Origin: Burkholderiaceae bacterium
GTDB lineage: Bacteria; Pseudomonadota; Gammaproteobacteria; Burkholderiales; Burkholderiaceae_C
DNA length: 64,000 bases
Assembly: GCA_024235855.1 (NCBI GenBank)
Contig: JACKLN010000008.1
Coordinates: 124,001-188,000 of the forward strand
Direction: 5' to 3'
Both the position numbers and the translations under genes were made by a program. How positions within the stretch are numbered: the stretch's first letter is position 1; each line of letters begins with the position of its first letter. Under the pieces are notes generated by a model. It worked only from the letters and a program-made list of their open reading frames with translations. It did not search any database and was not told the DNA's origin. Positions 8,493 through 16,648 of this stretch are shown here, one piece after another.

Positions 8493-10549
8493 CGGACGCC
8501 GATTTTCATGTCGAACTCGGGCAGATGGTCGCCGCGCGCGGCATGGCCACCGCAGACTTTTCCGTCGCGGCATTCACTGAACTCGTCAGCGAGGCACTCG
8601 TCGACTCCGGAGCGGTGCAGGAGTTCGTTCCGCTGTCCTTCCGCAGCCCCAACGGCAGCATGCGCATCGAGGGGTACGGATTGGCCGACGAAGGGCTGAC
8701 GCTTGACCTGTTCATCGCCGAGTTCGACGGCGGAGATGAAGTCGAGACGCTGACTCGGGCGGCCATGGAATCCTGCTTTCGCAGGGTCGAGCGGTTCGTC
8801 TCGGACGCTCCGAAGCAGGCGTTCCTCGATGCAGTAGATGTCGGGCACCCCGTGTGGGGATTTGCCCGCCAGCTCGCTGATCAGTTGCAGTCCGTCAGCC
8901 GGATCCGATGCCACCTGCTCACCGACAAGACGCTCACCGGCTCAGTCAAGGAACTGCCGTCCATGCAGCAGGACGGGCGCGAGCATGTCTATCGGGTATG
9001 GGACCTTCGATCGATCCAGCGCCTGCTCGCATCCTCGGAGCCCGAGGAGATCGAGATCGACCTCGTGGAGATGTTCGGAACGGGGTTGCCCTGCCTTGCC
9101 GCCAACGCCAGCACGGCGGACAGCGCCTCGTACCTCACGGTCATTCCAGGCGCCTGGCTGGCTTCCATCTATGACCGCTGGTCGGGCCGGCTGCTCGAGC
9201 AGAACGTCCGCACGTTTCTTCAGGCCAAGGGCAAGGTCAACAAGGGGATCCGAAGAACGATCCTCGAAGAACCCGACATGTTCTTTGCCTACAACAACGG
9301 CATCTCCGCGACGGCGAGCGAAGCCGAGTTCGCGCAGGAGGACGGCGTTCTCAGGTTGGTGAAGCTCCGCCACCTGCAGATCGTGAACGGTGGTCAGACC
9401 ACGGCCTCGATCTTCAACGTTTTCAAGAAGGACAAGGCTGCAAACCTTGACCGGATACAGGTCCAGATGAAGCTCTCCGTCATCCGGCCCGAACTCGTCG
9501 ACTCGTTGGTGCCGCGCATCTCGCAGTACGCCAACAGCCAGAACAAGGTGAGCGATGCAGACTTCTTCTCCAACCATCCGTTCCACGTGCGGATGGAGGG
9601 CATCTCCAGGCGGCTCTGGGCGCCTGCGCCCGAGGGTGCGCTCGTGCAGACGCGCTGGTTCTACGAACGGGCGCGCGGGCAGTACGCGAACGCCGCGGCC
9701 TGGCTGACGCCGGCCCGCAAGCGTGAGTTCGATCTCCAGAACCCACGCTCCCAGGTCATCACCAAGACTGACCTGGCCAAGGTGGTCATGACCTTCCGCG
9801 GCCAGCCCCACACGGTCTGCTACGGCTCGCAGAAGAACTTCATGCAGTTTGCCGAGTACGTCGGCGAGGCCTGGAAGGACGAGGGAGTCGACTTCGGCGA
9901 CGCGTGGTTCCGCGGTGCCGTGGCTGGCACCATCATCTTCCGGACCCTCGAACGACAGGTGCAGAAGGCCGACTGGTACTCGCAGGGTTACCGGGCACAG
10001 ATCGTGACCTACGCGATCGCACTTCTGCAGTACCACCTGGGAAAGACCGGTCAGGCGCTCGACTTCGAGCGGACATGGAAGCGACAGGCTCCTTCGAGCG
10101 AGATCGTGGATGCGCTGCTGTCGGTCGGCGAGCAGGTCAACAAGCGAATCGTCGAAGCCGCATCCGTCTACGGCATCGCCAACGTGACCGAATGGTGCAA
10201 GCGAGAGCGCTGCTGGGAGGACCTCAAGTCGCACATCGACACCTCCGCGTTCCAGGCTCTTGACTCTGATCTCGTCTCAACCGAGGCTGCAACGTCGAGC
10301 AAGCGGGCCGCCCGCAAGGAGCAGAAGGTCACCAACGAGGTGGAGGCCCAGACGCAGGTGGTGAATCGCGGAGCGGCATATTGGCAGCGAGCGCTCCAGT
10401 GGGCCGAGGCAGGCACGCTGATGACGCCTTCGGAGCTCGAAGTCCTCCGGATCGCAGCCCGAATGCCTCGCGTTGTCCCGAGCGGCTTTCAGGCTGTCAA
10501 GCTGCTTCAGGTGGCGGCCAAGGCACTGGACGGCGGCTGGTCCGGCTGA
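8489..10549 (+). CDS. AIPR-family abortive-infection protein
   Basis: This 686-residue protein matches the AIPR (abortive infection phage resistance) family. The signatures are the FAYNNGIS segment (N about 269) and the LQIVNGGQTTASIF segment (NGGQT 300-304), both typical of AIPR. The ATG overlaps the stop of the nuclease gene as ATGA and has AGGAGG upstream. AIPR was first linked to phage abortive infection in lactococci; the biochemical role is not settled, and a DNA recognition or nuclease-partner role is inferred from its neighbours. The C-terminus (after about 580) is basic and helical. The gene converges on the methyltransferase gene with a 24-base gap. Confidence 0.85.
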   Translation: MTDADFHVELGQMVAARGMATADFSVAAFTELVSEALVDSGAVQEFVPLSFRSPNGSMRIEGYGLADEGLTLDLFIAEFDGGDEVETLTRAAMESCFRRVERFVSDAPKQAFLDAVDVGHPVWGFARQLADQLQSVSRIRCHLLTDKTLTGSVKELPSMQQDGREHVYRVWDLRSIQRLLASSEPEEIEIDLVEMFGTGLPCLAANASTADSASYLTVIPGAWLASIYDRWSGRLLEQNVRTFLQAKGKVNKGIRRTILEEPDMFFAYNNGISATASEAEFAQEDGVLRLVKLRHLQIVNGGQTTASIFNVFKKDKAANLDRIQVQMKLSVIRPELVDSLVPRISQYANSQNKVSDADFFSNHPFHVRMEGISRRLWAPAPEGALVQTRWFYERARGQYANAAAWLTPARKREFDLQNPRSQVITKTDLAKVVMTFRGQPHTVCYGSQKNFMQFAEYVGEAWKDEGVDFGDAWFRGAVAGTIIFRTLERQVQKADWYSQGYRAQIVTYAIALLQYHLGKTGQALDFERTWKRQAPSSEIVDALLSVGEQVNKRIVEAASVYGIANVTEWCKRERCWEDLKSHIDTSAFQALDSDLVSTEAATSSKRAARKEQKVTNEVEAQTQVVNRGAAYWQRALQWAEAGTLMTPSELEVLRIAARMPRVVPSGFQAVKLLQVAAKALDGGWSG

Positions 10550-10573
10550 GCGCCGCAGGCGGCCCGGAGCCCA

Positions 10574-12193
10574 TCACGCGAGCTTTGCCTGCTGCAGGAC
10601 GGCAGCTACCACATCGGCGATCTGGTGAGCGAGCTTCGGCGGGACTGCGTTGCCGACCTGCGTGTACTGCGAGGTCCGGTTACCGAGGAACACGTACGTG
10701 TCGGGAAAGGTCTGGAGACGCGCAGCCTCGCGCACCGTGAGGCTGCGGCACTGCTTGGGCTTGTAGTGGATGAACGCGTGGCCGTCCTTGGCGATATGGC
10801 TCGTGATGGTCATGCTGTGCCGTGAGCCGACCTGCACCCGGAATCGATCCTTGAAGATCGACTCGTCGATGTTGTCTGGGTCGACGTTCTTGTGGTCCGG
10901 CAGCAGGCACTTTGGGAAGTCGGCGAGACGCGGGCTCTCGCCAGTGACCTTGCCGAATGCAGACACGAATAGATAGCGCACGAGGTCGCTCGGCATGTGC
11001 GCGCGGCTTTCGTGGTTGGTGAGCAGGTCGGTGTCTCGATCTCGAAACCACGCCTGCAAGGCACGCAGCTTCTTGCGGCGGTCGCTTGCCGCCAGCCGCA
11101 TCCGGTCGCTGCCCGGACCCGGTTCGTGCTGGCGCGCCAGGAGCGCCTCCCTGCAATCGGACATCAGTTCGGCAATCCTGTCGGCCGAGTCCGTCCACTG
11201 GAGCCGTAGTTCGCTCAGGGCCCGGTCGAAGACGGGCAGCCGCAGGGCATCGAGCCATGTGCTTCCCTTGCCACGCCTCGAGACCTGCGGACTCAGGGTT
11301 GGAAGGTCGCCAAGAACCTGCTGAACAGTTGGGGGCTCGGAGGGCCGAAGGCCCCTGAACGTACGGAGCTGCGCGTGAACGTCGCTCCGAACCCCCAGGA
11401 TGATGACCCTGTGGCGCGCCTGGGGAATGCCATACCTCTCGGCCTTGACAATGAAGTCAGACGGCTCCGGCTCCACGCCGTGCAGCTTGTCCGCGGCCAG
11501 CGGCATCAGCACGTACTCCGGCGGGTCCGTCGGTCGACCGGCAGCGCTCGGTCGCCGAAGGTCGGCCATGATGCGGCCGAAGATCGCGCCACCGCCGACC
11601 TGCGAAGACAGAATGCCCTTGACGTTCTCCATCACGAAGACAGCCGGCCGAAACTCCGCGATGACGTGCAGGTACTCCTCGTAGAGAAAGTGGCGGTGGT
11701 CCCTTTCAGCGACGTAGTCGTCCTCGCCACGATTCCGCGAGCGCCCAACGACCGAGTAGGCCTGACACGGTGGTCCCCCGATCAGAACGGCGTTGCTCGG
11801 AAGTCGGCCGGCCTTCATATACGGCTTGAGCCGCCGGCGAATATGCTGAGATACCTCGCTGCGGTTCTGCGGCCCGAGTTCAAGTTCGAGTGCCTCGTCG
11901 TTCGCCCGCTTGCAGGCTTCCCGTATCAGCTCGTTTCCGCAGTCCTTGAGGAAATCGAAGACTACGTTCCACGGGTGCTGTTCGACCAGTTCATCCCATT
12001 GCTGCCAGACCGCCTTGGTCACCCTTGGACTGCGCGCCAGTTCGCGGTGAGCAGCGCGCAGGCGCAGCGTCTCCCGTGCCATGCCATCCTTCTCGATCGA
12101 GATGGCAATGCGGAAGTCGCCTAGACGTGAGCGCGAGAATCCCTCACCGAGTCCGCCGGGGCCGGCGAACAGGTCAATAACTGGAATGGTCAT
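10574..12193 (-). CDS. dcm: DNA (cytosine-5) methyltransferase
   Basis: This 539-residue enzyme transfers a methyl group from SAM to cytosine C5, marking self DNA. The motifs are in order: I (DLFAGPGGLGEGF, residues 6-18), IV (GGPPCQAYSVVGR, catalytic Cys143), VI (ENVKG), VIII (GIPQARHRVII), IX (VREAARLQTF) and X (QVGNAVPP). I placed the start at 12,193 because MTIPVIDLFAG is a canonical beginning; the frame is open further upstream, but that stretch is low-complexity. The long insert between motif I and IV carries HIRRRLKP-type basic helices. It runs opposite to the restriction operon and is divergent from vsr. The recognition sequence cannot be read from the protein. The symbol is generic. 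Confidence 0.93.
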   Translation of the reverse strand: MTIPVIDLFAGPGGLGEGFSRSRLGDFRIAISIEKDGMARETLRLRAAHRELARSPRVTKAVWQQWDELVEQHPWNVVFDFLKDCGNELIREACKRANDEALELELGPQNRSEVSQHIRRRLKPYMKAGRLPSNAVLIGGPPCQAYSVVGRSRNRGEDDYVAERDHRHFLYEEYLHVIAEFRPAVFVMENVKGILSSQVGGGAIFGRIMADLRRPSAAGRPTDPPEYVLMPLAADKLHGVEPEPSDFIVKAERYGIPQARHRVIILGVRSDVHAQLRTFRGLRPSEPPTVQQVLGDLPTLSPQVSRRGKGSTWLDALRLPVFDRALSELRLQWTDSADRIAELMSDCREALLARQHEPGPGSDRMRLAASDRRKKLRALQAWFRDRDTDLLTNHESRAHMPSDLVRYLFVSAFGKVTGESPRLADFPKCLLPDHKNVDPDNIDESIFKDRFRVQVGSRHSMTITSHIAKDGHAFIHYKPKQCRSLTVREAARLQTFPDTYVFLGNRTSQYTQVGNAVPPKLAHQIADVVAAVLQQAKLA

Positions 12194-12307
12194 GTTCTTG
12201 GACTTCGCGCGTGCCAAGAGGCGGCCGCGCGCTTTTGGCACGATGCTACCAGGCCGGGCAAAGTGGCCTCGTGGCCGCCATGGCGGCGCGACGCGGTTTC
12301 GATCCCG
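12194..12307. promoter_or_regulatory. Divergent dcm-vsr intergenic region with inverted repeat
   Basis: The 114 bases separate the starts of dcm (minus) and vsr (plus). GTGCCAA at 12,211-12,217 and TTGGCAC at 12,235-12,241 form an exact 7-base inverted repeat that extends to 10 bases with one G-T pair, spaced by a GC-rich centre. It lies 18 bases upstream of the methyltransferase start. It could be an operator for autoregulation of the methyltransferase, or a hairpin in the 5' leader. No C-protein gene is seen nearby. The function is inferred from position only. Confidence 0.45.
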
Positions 12308-12775
12308 ATGACCGATACCGTGACGCCGGCCGTGCGGTCCAGGATGATGAGCGCCATCCACGGAGTCGACACCGCGCCGGAGCGGAGGGTCCGCAGCTAT
12401 CTGCATGCGGTCGGGCTCAGGTTCCGTCTGCATGACCAACGCCTGCCCGGCAGGCCCGACTTGGTCCTGCCCGGCCGCAAGGTGGTCATCTTCGTTCATG
12501 GCTGCTTCTGGCATCAGCACAGCGGGTGCCGGTTCGCGACAACTCCGGCTACCCGGCGCGACTTCTGGCAATCCAAGTTCGCAGCGAACCGTGCCAGGGA
12601 TTCCGCGGTTCTGGAGCGACTGAAGAGCCTTGGCTGGCAGGCATTCACGATCTGGGAGTGCGAGACCCGCGATGAAGTGGCGCTGGACACCCTCGCTTGG
12701 GCCGTCCTCGCAATTCCCGCCCTGCCCCGCGAAGCAAAGCGACAGCACGCGAGGTCATCGAAGGGTCCGAAGTGA
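12308..12775 (+). CDS. vsr: Very short patch repair (Vsr) endonuclease
   Basis: This 155-residue nuclease nicks next to T:G mismatches that arise when 5-methylcytosine deaminates, so it protects sites methylated by the neighbouring Dcm-type enzyme. With ATG 12,308 as start, the catalytic residues fall at Asp51 (GRPDLVL), His64 and His69 (VHGCFWHQH), the same numbers as in E. coli Vsr, which supports this start over the longer frame from 12,263. The N-terminal RSRMMSAIHGVDTAPE helix and the GWQAFTIWECE strand are also typical. It is divergent from the methyltransferase gene with 114 bases between. Its 3' end overlaps a small minus-strand frame by 21 bases. Confidence 0.93.
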   Translation: MTDTVTPAVRSRMMSAIHGVDTAPERRVRSYLHAVGLRFRLHDQRLPGRPDLVLPGRKVVIFVHGCFWHQHSGCRFATTPATRRDFWQSKFAANRARDSAVLERLKSLGWQAFTIWECETRDEVALDTLAWAVLAIPALPREAKRQHARSSKGPK

Positions 12776-13054
12776 TCCATCGTCGTGCGTTATGTGCAGT
12801 TCCTGGATCGATGCAACACGGTCACCGTTGACGAAGGCCGCGCCAACGCGCACTTCGATGAGCATCGCACCATAGGCGCCTTGCCATAGGTAGCGCTGCA
12901 CGCCCGCGCTGGCGAGGTCGAGGTCGTGTTGATCGGTCTGACGTGCACCGCTCTTCACTTCGGTCAGCAGGGGTGGGTTCGATGCACTCATGGCAATGGC
13001 GGGGCTGCATGCCGACAAGTAGTTGCGGCATACTGTACGTGTATCCAGCATCAT
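12755..13054 (-). CDS. Small hypothetical protein downstream of relaxase
   Basis: This 99-residue frame starts three bases after the relaxase stop codon and reads on the same strand. I do not recognise a named family. The C-terminal part, with GVQRYLWQGAYGAMLIEVR followed by GAAFVNGDRV, alternates hydrophobic and charged residues like a small beta domain and looks like real protein; the first 30 residues are less convincing. Its last 21 bases overlap the end of vsr in convergent orientation. It could be a backbone gene shortened where the defence block was inserted. Confidence is moderate. Confidence 0.45.
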   Translation of the reverse strand: MMLDTRTVCRNYLSACSPAIAMSASNPPLLTEVKSGARQTDQHDLDLASAGVQRYLWQGAYGAMLIEVRVGAAFVNGDRVASIQELHITHDDGSLRTLR

Positions 13055-13057
13055 CCG

Positions 13058-14014
13058 CTACCTCGATCGATCGCCACTCGAAGGCGAAGTCTGCGGCTCG
13101 CGCCCCGGAGCCGGATGAACGTTCGGCCGGATAGTCATGGCCGAGGCAAAGGCCTCGACCGAGCGGGCGAGTCGCCGGCCGGCTTCGCTCTCGCTGGCCC
13201 CGAGGATCCTCCCCAGTTCGCGCCAAGCCCGCTGTGCGGCTACGCTACTGGCCTGTGCGGATGCGCCCGACCTTCCGATCGCTGGCGGCTTCAACAGCCG
13301 CCCATCGTCGCGCGCCTTGAGCTGCCAGAGGTCGGGATGGCGCCGCGCCACGCCCCGCGTCGGCTGCCGCGTCGCCTCGGCCTCGATGCCCAGCTCCCGC
13401 AGCCGGGCGGCGAACACCTCCCGCCAGCGGTGCAGATCGCCCTTGCGCGGATTCAGCCGCCGTCCGTCCTTGGACTCTGCCCGCACGCTCAGATGCACGT
13501 GCGGGTTGGCCTGATGGTCGTGAAGCACCATCACGTACTTGTGGTCCGCAAACTCCTGCCGCGCAAATAGCCGCGCCGCCTGCTGAACCGCCAGCGGGTT
13601 CGTGCCCCGCGGCATGGACAGGATGATGTTGAACGCCTCCCGCCGCGGGCTGGTGTCGCCGATGTAGGCACCACCAAACCGCCACTCCTCGGCCAGGTCG
13701 CGCACCGCGTCCCTGCCCTGGCTGACCTCCCCGCGGTCGTCCTCGACGTCCAGCCGGCCGTTCTTGCTGATGTAGCGGAAGTGCGCGGCGATGGCCTTCA
13801 TGCCGCGGCCGCCGCCGGTGACCTTGACCATCACTTGCGGGGCACGCCGCTCCACGGTAGCGGCGATGCGCTCGCGCAGGCGGGCTGCGCGCTGGGCGAT
13901 GCTGCGGCCGCGAAGCTTCGGGTCTGATCGGTCCTTGACGGTGCGGTTGCCCGGGTAGAAGAGCCGGTCGCCCCACTGCACCAGCAGGCCGTCGATGGCC
14001 TTCGGGTCGGTCAT
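13058..14014 (-). CDS. MobP-type relaxase / mobilisation nuclease
   Basis: A 318-residue relaxase that would nick the plasmid-form element at oriT and lead single-stranded DNA into a recipient. The three-histidine metal site is clear: HDHQANPHVHLSVRAE with His165, His167, His172 and His174, the motif III of MobP enzymes. Upstream are KVTGGGRGMKAIAAHFRYIS and REAFNIILSMPRGTNP blocks common to these proteins. A nucleophile Tyr near residue 20 (DRLFYPGNR) is a candidate only. The C-terminus is short and basic with no primase or LPD7 part. Its ATG overlaps the stop of the upstream accessory gene (ATGA), so the two are coupled. The oriT lies just upstream of that pair. Confidence 0.88.
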   Translation of the reverse strand: MTDPKAIDGLLVQWGDRLFYPGNRTVKDRSDPKLRGRSIAQRAARLRERIAATVERRAPQVMVKVTGGGRGMKAIAAHFRYISKNGRLDVEDDRGEVSQGRDAVRDLAEEWRFGGAYIGDTSPRREAFNIILSMPRGTNPLAVQQAARLFARQEFADHKYVMVLHDHQANPHVHLSVRAESKDGRRLNPRKGDLHRWREVFAARLRELGIEAEATRQPTRGVARRHPDLWQLKARDDGRLLKPPAIGRSGASAQASSVAAQRAWRELGRILGASESEAGRRLARSVEAFASAMTIRPNVHPAPGREPQTSPSSGDRSR

Positions 14015-14571
14015 GGGTTGTCCTCCAGGCGCGGACGTGCCGGTGTGGCCAGCAGGGCCGAGGCGTGCTCCAGGTGGGCTTGAATCGCCTGCTCGAGCGT
14101 GGTCAGGCTGGTGCGGGTCGGCGTGGCCGCCGGGAGGTCGCTGCGCTTGAGCACGGCACTCAGCTGCGCCAGATCACGGCGCATGCCGGCCAACTGGGCG
14201 GTGGAGCGCGTCAACGCGGAGATGCGGGCAGTGCGCTCGGCGGCTGAAGGCACTTGGCCGGGCGCCTGCAGTTGCGCCATGACGAACTCGCCCAGTGGCA
14301 ATCCGGCCTCGCGGGCGCGGCGCAGCAGCAGGTGCGCATCCAGCACGGCCAGGCGCAGGCACAGGCGCACACGGCCGCGCTGGGCGCGTGCGGCACGAGG
14401 CGCGGGCGCTAGCACGGCACCGCCCTCCCCGCTCGCTTCGCGCGCCAGCACGTCGCGCACCAGCGCCGACACGGGCACGCCACGCGCCGCCGCGCGCCCC
14501 TGCAGCGCGGCCTTGAGCCCCTTCAGATCGACGGTCAGTCGATCGCGCGAAGCGCCTGACGAGGGTCCCAT
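14011..14571 (-). CDS. MobC-like relaxosome accessory protein
   Basis: This 186-residue protein probably binds oriT and helps the relaxase. The N-terminus, DRLTVDLKGLKAALQGRAAA followed by VPVSALVRDVLARE, has a ribbon-helix-helix look (beta strand, then two helices). The C-terminal half is helical and includes an SALTRSTAQLAGMRRDLAQLSAVLKR segment similar to MobC-type partners. I chose ATG 14,571; the longer frame to 14,634 runs across the nic site and is not protein-like. The stop overlaps the relaxase ATG by four bases. It is probably self-regulating through oriT, as in other plasmids, but that is inference. Confidence 0.7.
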   Translation of the reverse strand: MGPSSGASRDRLTVDLKGLKAALQGRAAARGVPVSALVRDVLAREASGEGGAVLAPAPRAARAQRGRVRLCLRLAVLDAHLLLRRAREAGLPLGEFVMAQLQAPGQVPSAAERTARISALTRSTAQLAGMRRDLAQLSAVLKRSDLPAATPTRTSLTTLEQAIQAHLEHASALLATPARPRLEDNP

Positions 14572-14710
14572 GCCCGAGTCCTCCTGACATGCCACGGCGT
14601 GTCGGACATCGGCGCCACCGCGCCTATCCTGCACTCACCCATGGCTTCAGTGTCGGCTCGCCTCGGCCCCGCTCGCCTGCGAGATTTCGGCCCGAATCTC
14701 GCGCACATCA
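14572..14710. other. oriT: Origin of transfer (oriT) with IncP-like nic site
   Basis: CCTATCCTGC at 14,623-14,632 matches the RP4/IncP nic region core ACCTATCCTG|C, which predicts cleavage between 14,631 and 14,632 on the plus strand as written. It lies about 60 bases upstream of the accessory relaxosome gene start, between that gene and the stb-like operon, the expected place. An exact 8-base inverted repeat, GCGAGATT (14,679-14,686) with AATCTCGC (14,695-14,702), follows on the 3' side. The relaxase is of the matching MobP type. The exact borders are a guess. Confidence 0.7.
14679..14702. repeat. 8-base perfect inverted repeat beside nic
   Basis: GCGAGATT and AATCTCGC flank an 8-base loop. 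The hairpin sits 47 bases 3' of the predicted nic position. Hairpins next to nic often serve relaxosome binding or termination of transfer; here the role is inferred from position. Confidence 0.6.
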
Positions 14711-14918
14711 CGTCGTGGCAGGCGTCGAAGATCCACGCCAGGCAACACGGTCACGCTCCCCGGTGGGAACAGGTGAACAGCCAGCGCACAGAGAGCGAAC
14801 AGCAGCCGCAACGACACCGCACAAGTAGCGCACGCCGGTGAACCGATCCCGATCCACGACCGAATTGCAAGCGAACCCGGACCGACAACGCGATGAACCA
14901 ACCACGCAGGATCTCGCC

Positions 14919-15365
14919 GTGACACTCACGCCCCAAGAGCCCCCCGGCCGCATCACGCGCAAGGCGCGCCAGTTCGAAACCGACATCGCCGTGCTGCGAG
15001 CCCAGGGCTATACGCTGTCGGCGATCCGCGAGGCCCTGAGTGCAGCAGGCGTCCAGGTCAGCATCAGCACCGTGCGGCGCGAGGCCCTGCGAGGCCAGGT
15101 GCGGCACGGTGGTTCAGCGACAGGCGGGACCGACGGGTCCAGGCTGACGGCCACCGCCCCCGGTTCGTTACCCGCGCCACCATCGGCGCCGGCCGCCGCG
15201 CCAGCGCAGGCGCAGCCACGGCCGGCCGTCTCCGCCGTGTCCACCGTGTCCGACGTCCCCGCTGCGCAATTGCCCTCGGGAACCTTGCGTGGCAGGGACA
15301 TCGCCGCCGCCTACGCCAGCACCTGGATCGACAACCCGCTCATCCGGGCACGGGCGCGGCGCTGA
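14919..15365 (+). CDS. StbA-like DNA-binding protein of stb operon
   Basis: The first gene of a three-gene plasmid stability operon. With GTG 14,919 as start (AGGA nine bases before), the protein has 148 residues. A helix-turn-helix-like block lies near the N-terminus: KARQFETDIAVLRAQGYTLS, then AIREALSAAGVQVSISTVRRE. The second half is Ala/Pro-rich. GTG 14,838 would add 27 residues with no ribosome site. In plasmid R388 stbABC lies beside oriT and StbA is the DNA-binding segregation and repressor protein; the same layout is seen here. Assignment to StbA rests on position and the HTH, not on strong sequence similarity. Confidence 0.6.
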   Translation: MTLTPQEPPGRITRKARQFETDIAVLRAQGYTLSAIREALSAAGVQVSISTVRREALRGQVRHGGSATGGTDGSRLTATAPGSLPAPPSAPAAAPAQAQPRPAVSAVSTVSDVPAAQLPSGTLRGRDIAAAYASTWIDNPLIRARARR

Positions 15366-15452
15366 CGTGGCATCCATCGCCTGGGCCGTGTCCACGAGTC
15401 GCGACCCCGGGCTCCCTCCCACGCAACCCCTTACGCGCACAGAGGTCAACCC

Positions 15453-16166
15453 ATGAAGATCGCCGTCATCAATTTCTCCGGCAACGTCGGCAAGTCCACG
15501 ATCGCCCACCACCTGCTGTTGCCGCGCATCCCTGGCGCGGAGCTGGTGGCCATCGAGACCATCAACGCCCACGACAGCCAGGCACCCTCACTCCGTGGGC
15601 GACAGTTCGGTGAACTGCAGGAGTATCTGCAGACCGTGGACAGTGCGGTGATCGACATCGGCGCCAGCAACATCGAAGAACTGCTGGGGCTGATGCGTCG
15701 CTACCGCGGCAGCCACGAGGACATCGACTGCTTCATCGTGCCGGCGGTGCCCGACCTCAAGCAGCAGCAGGACACGATCGCCACCCTTGTCGAGCTGGCC
15801 CAGATGGGCGTGCCTCCATCTCGGCTGAAGCTCGTCTTCAACATGGTCGAGGACGGCACCGACGTTGCCCAGGCCTTCGAGCACCTGCTGGCCTTCCTGT
15901 CCGAGCATCCGCTCGCGCAGGCCAACCCGGCCTGCCGGCTGGGCGTCAACGAGATCTTTGCCCGGGTCTTGCCTGGCCGCCCGGGGTTGCACGACATCGC
16001 CAGCGACACCACCGACTACAAGGCCCTGATCGCCAAGACCAGAGACACCACTGAAAAGCTCGCCCTAGCCCGCCAGCTGGCCACCCGCCGGCTGGCCACG
16101 GGCGTGGTACCCGAGCTCGATGCCTGCTTCGAGGCCCTGGACCTGCGAGCCTGCGTCGTGGCCTGA
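15453..16166 (+). CDS. stbB: StbB-like ParA/MinD-type ATPase
   Basis: This 237-residue P-loop ATPase is involved in plasmid stability or placement for conjugation. The deviant Walker A is FSGNVGKSTIAHHLL (residues 8-22), and a Walker B-like segment DSAVIDIGASN follows. The ATG has GAGGT upstream. The protein resembles StbB of R388 and of IncP-like elements rather than classic ParA; no centromere-binding ParB gene is next to it. It is followed after 8 bases by the stbC-like gene, so they are probably one transcript with the preceding HTH gene (87 bases upstream). Confidence 0.8.
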   Translation: MKIAVINFSGNVGKSTIAHHLLLPRIPGAELVAIETINAHDSQAPSLRGRQFGELQEYLQTVDSAVIDIGASNIEELLGLMRRYRGSHEDIDCFIVPAVPDLKQQQDTIATLVELAQMGVPPSRLKLVFNMVEDGTDVAQAFEHLLAFLSEHPLAQANPACRLGVNEIFARVLPGRPGLHDIASDTTDYKALIAKTRDTTEKLALARQLATRRLATGVVPELDACFEALDLRACVVA

Positions 16167-16174
16167 GCAACGCC

Positions 16175-16567
16175 GTGCCGACCACCCGGGAAGCACTGCT
16201 CGCCGAAGCCCTGGGCGACCTGGCCCGGCTGCTCGACCGGGCCGAGGCGCTCCGGGTGACGATGGACGGCACCCACGCCGCGCTGCAGCAGGCCAGCGAA
16301 GCGCTGACCGCCCAGGCCGAGGCGCACGAGAAACGCATGGCCCTGGTGGCCGAGGCGGCCAAGGGCCAGGTGGCGCGCTTCATCGCCCAGCGGGCGGATG
16401 AGGCGGTGCGCCAGGCGGTGCAGGGCCAGGCACAAGGCGTGGCGCGTCCGCCACCGGCATCCGCCTCCCGCCCTCGAGCCACAGACGCGCTGCTGACGCA
16501 CCTGGCTGCAGCCGCCGTCGGTGCTGCGGCGGCCTGGGCGCTGGCGCTGTACCTGGGGGTGCGATGA
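16175..16567 (+). CDS. stbC: StbC-like membrane-anchored coiled-coil protein
   Basis: This 130-residue protein starts with GTG eight bases after stbB. Residues of about 10-85 are helical with heptad-like Ala/Leu/Glu spacing (a coiled coil), and the last 25 residues form a hydrophobic segment (LAAAAVGAAAAWALALYLGV) that would anchor it in the inner membrane. It fits StbC, the small partner of StbB, by position, size and tail anchor. Confidence 0.65.
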   Translation: MPTTREALLAEALGDLARLLDRAEALRVTMDGTHAALQQASEALTAQAEAHEKRMALVAEAAKGQVARFIAQRADEAVRQAVQGQAQGVARPPPASASRPRATDALLTHLAAAAVGAAAAWALALYLGVR

Positions 16568-16648
16568 ACCGCGCACAGCCAACGGGTCGTCACGGAACGC
16601 CAAATACTGCGATAGGATGGAATCCCATTGACCGACGCGGGGCCCGTC

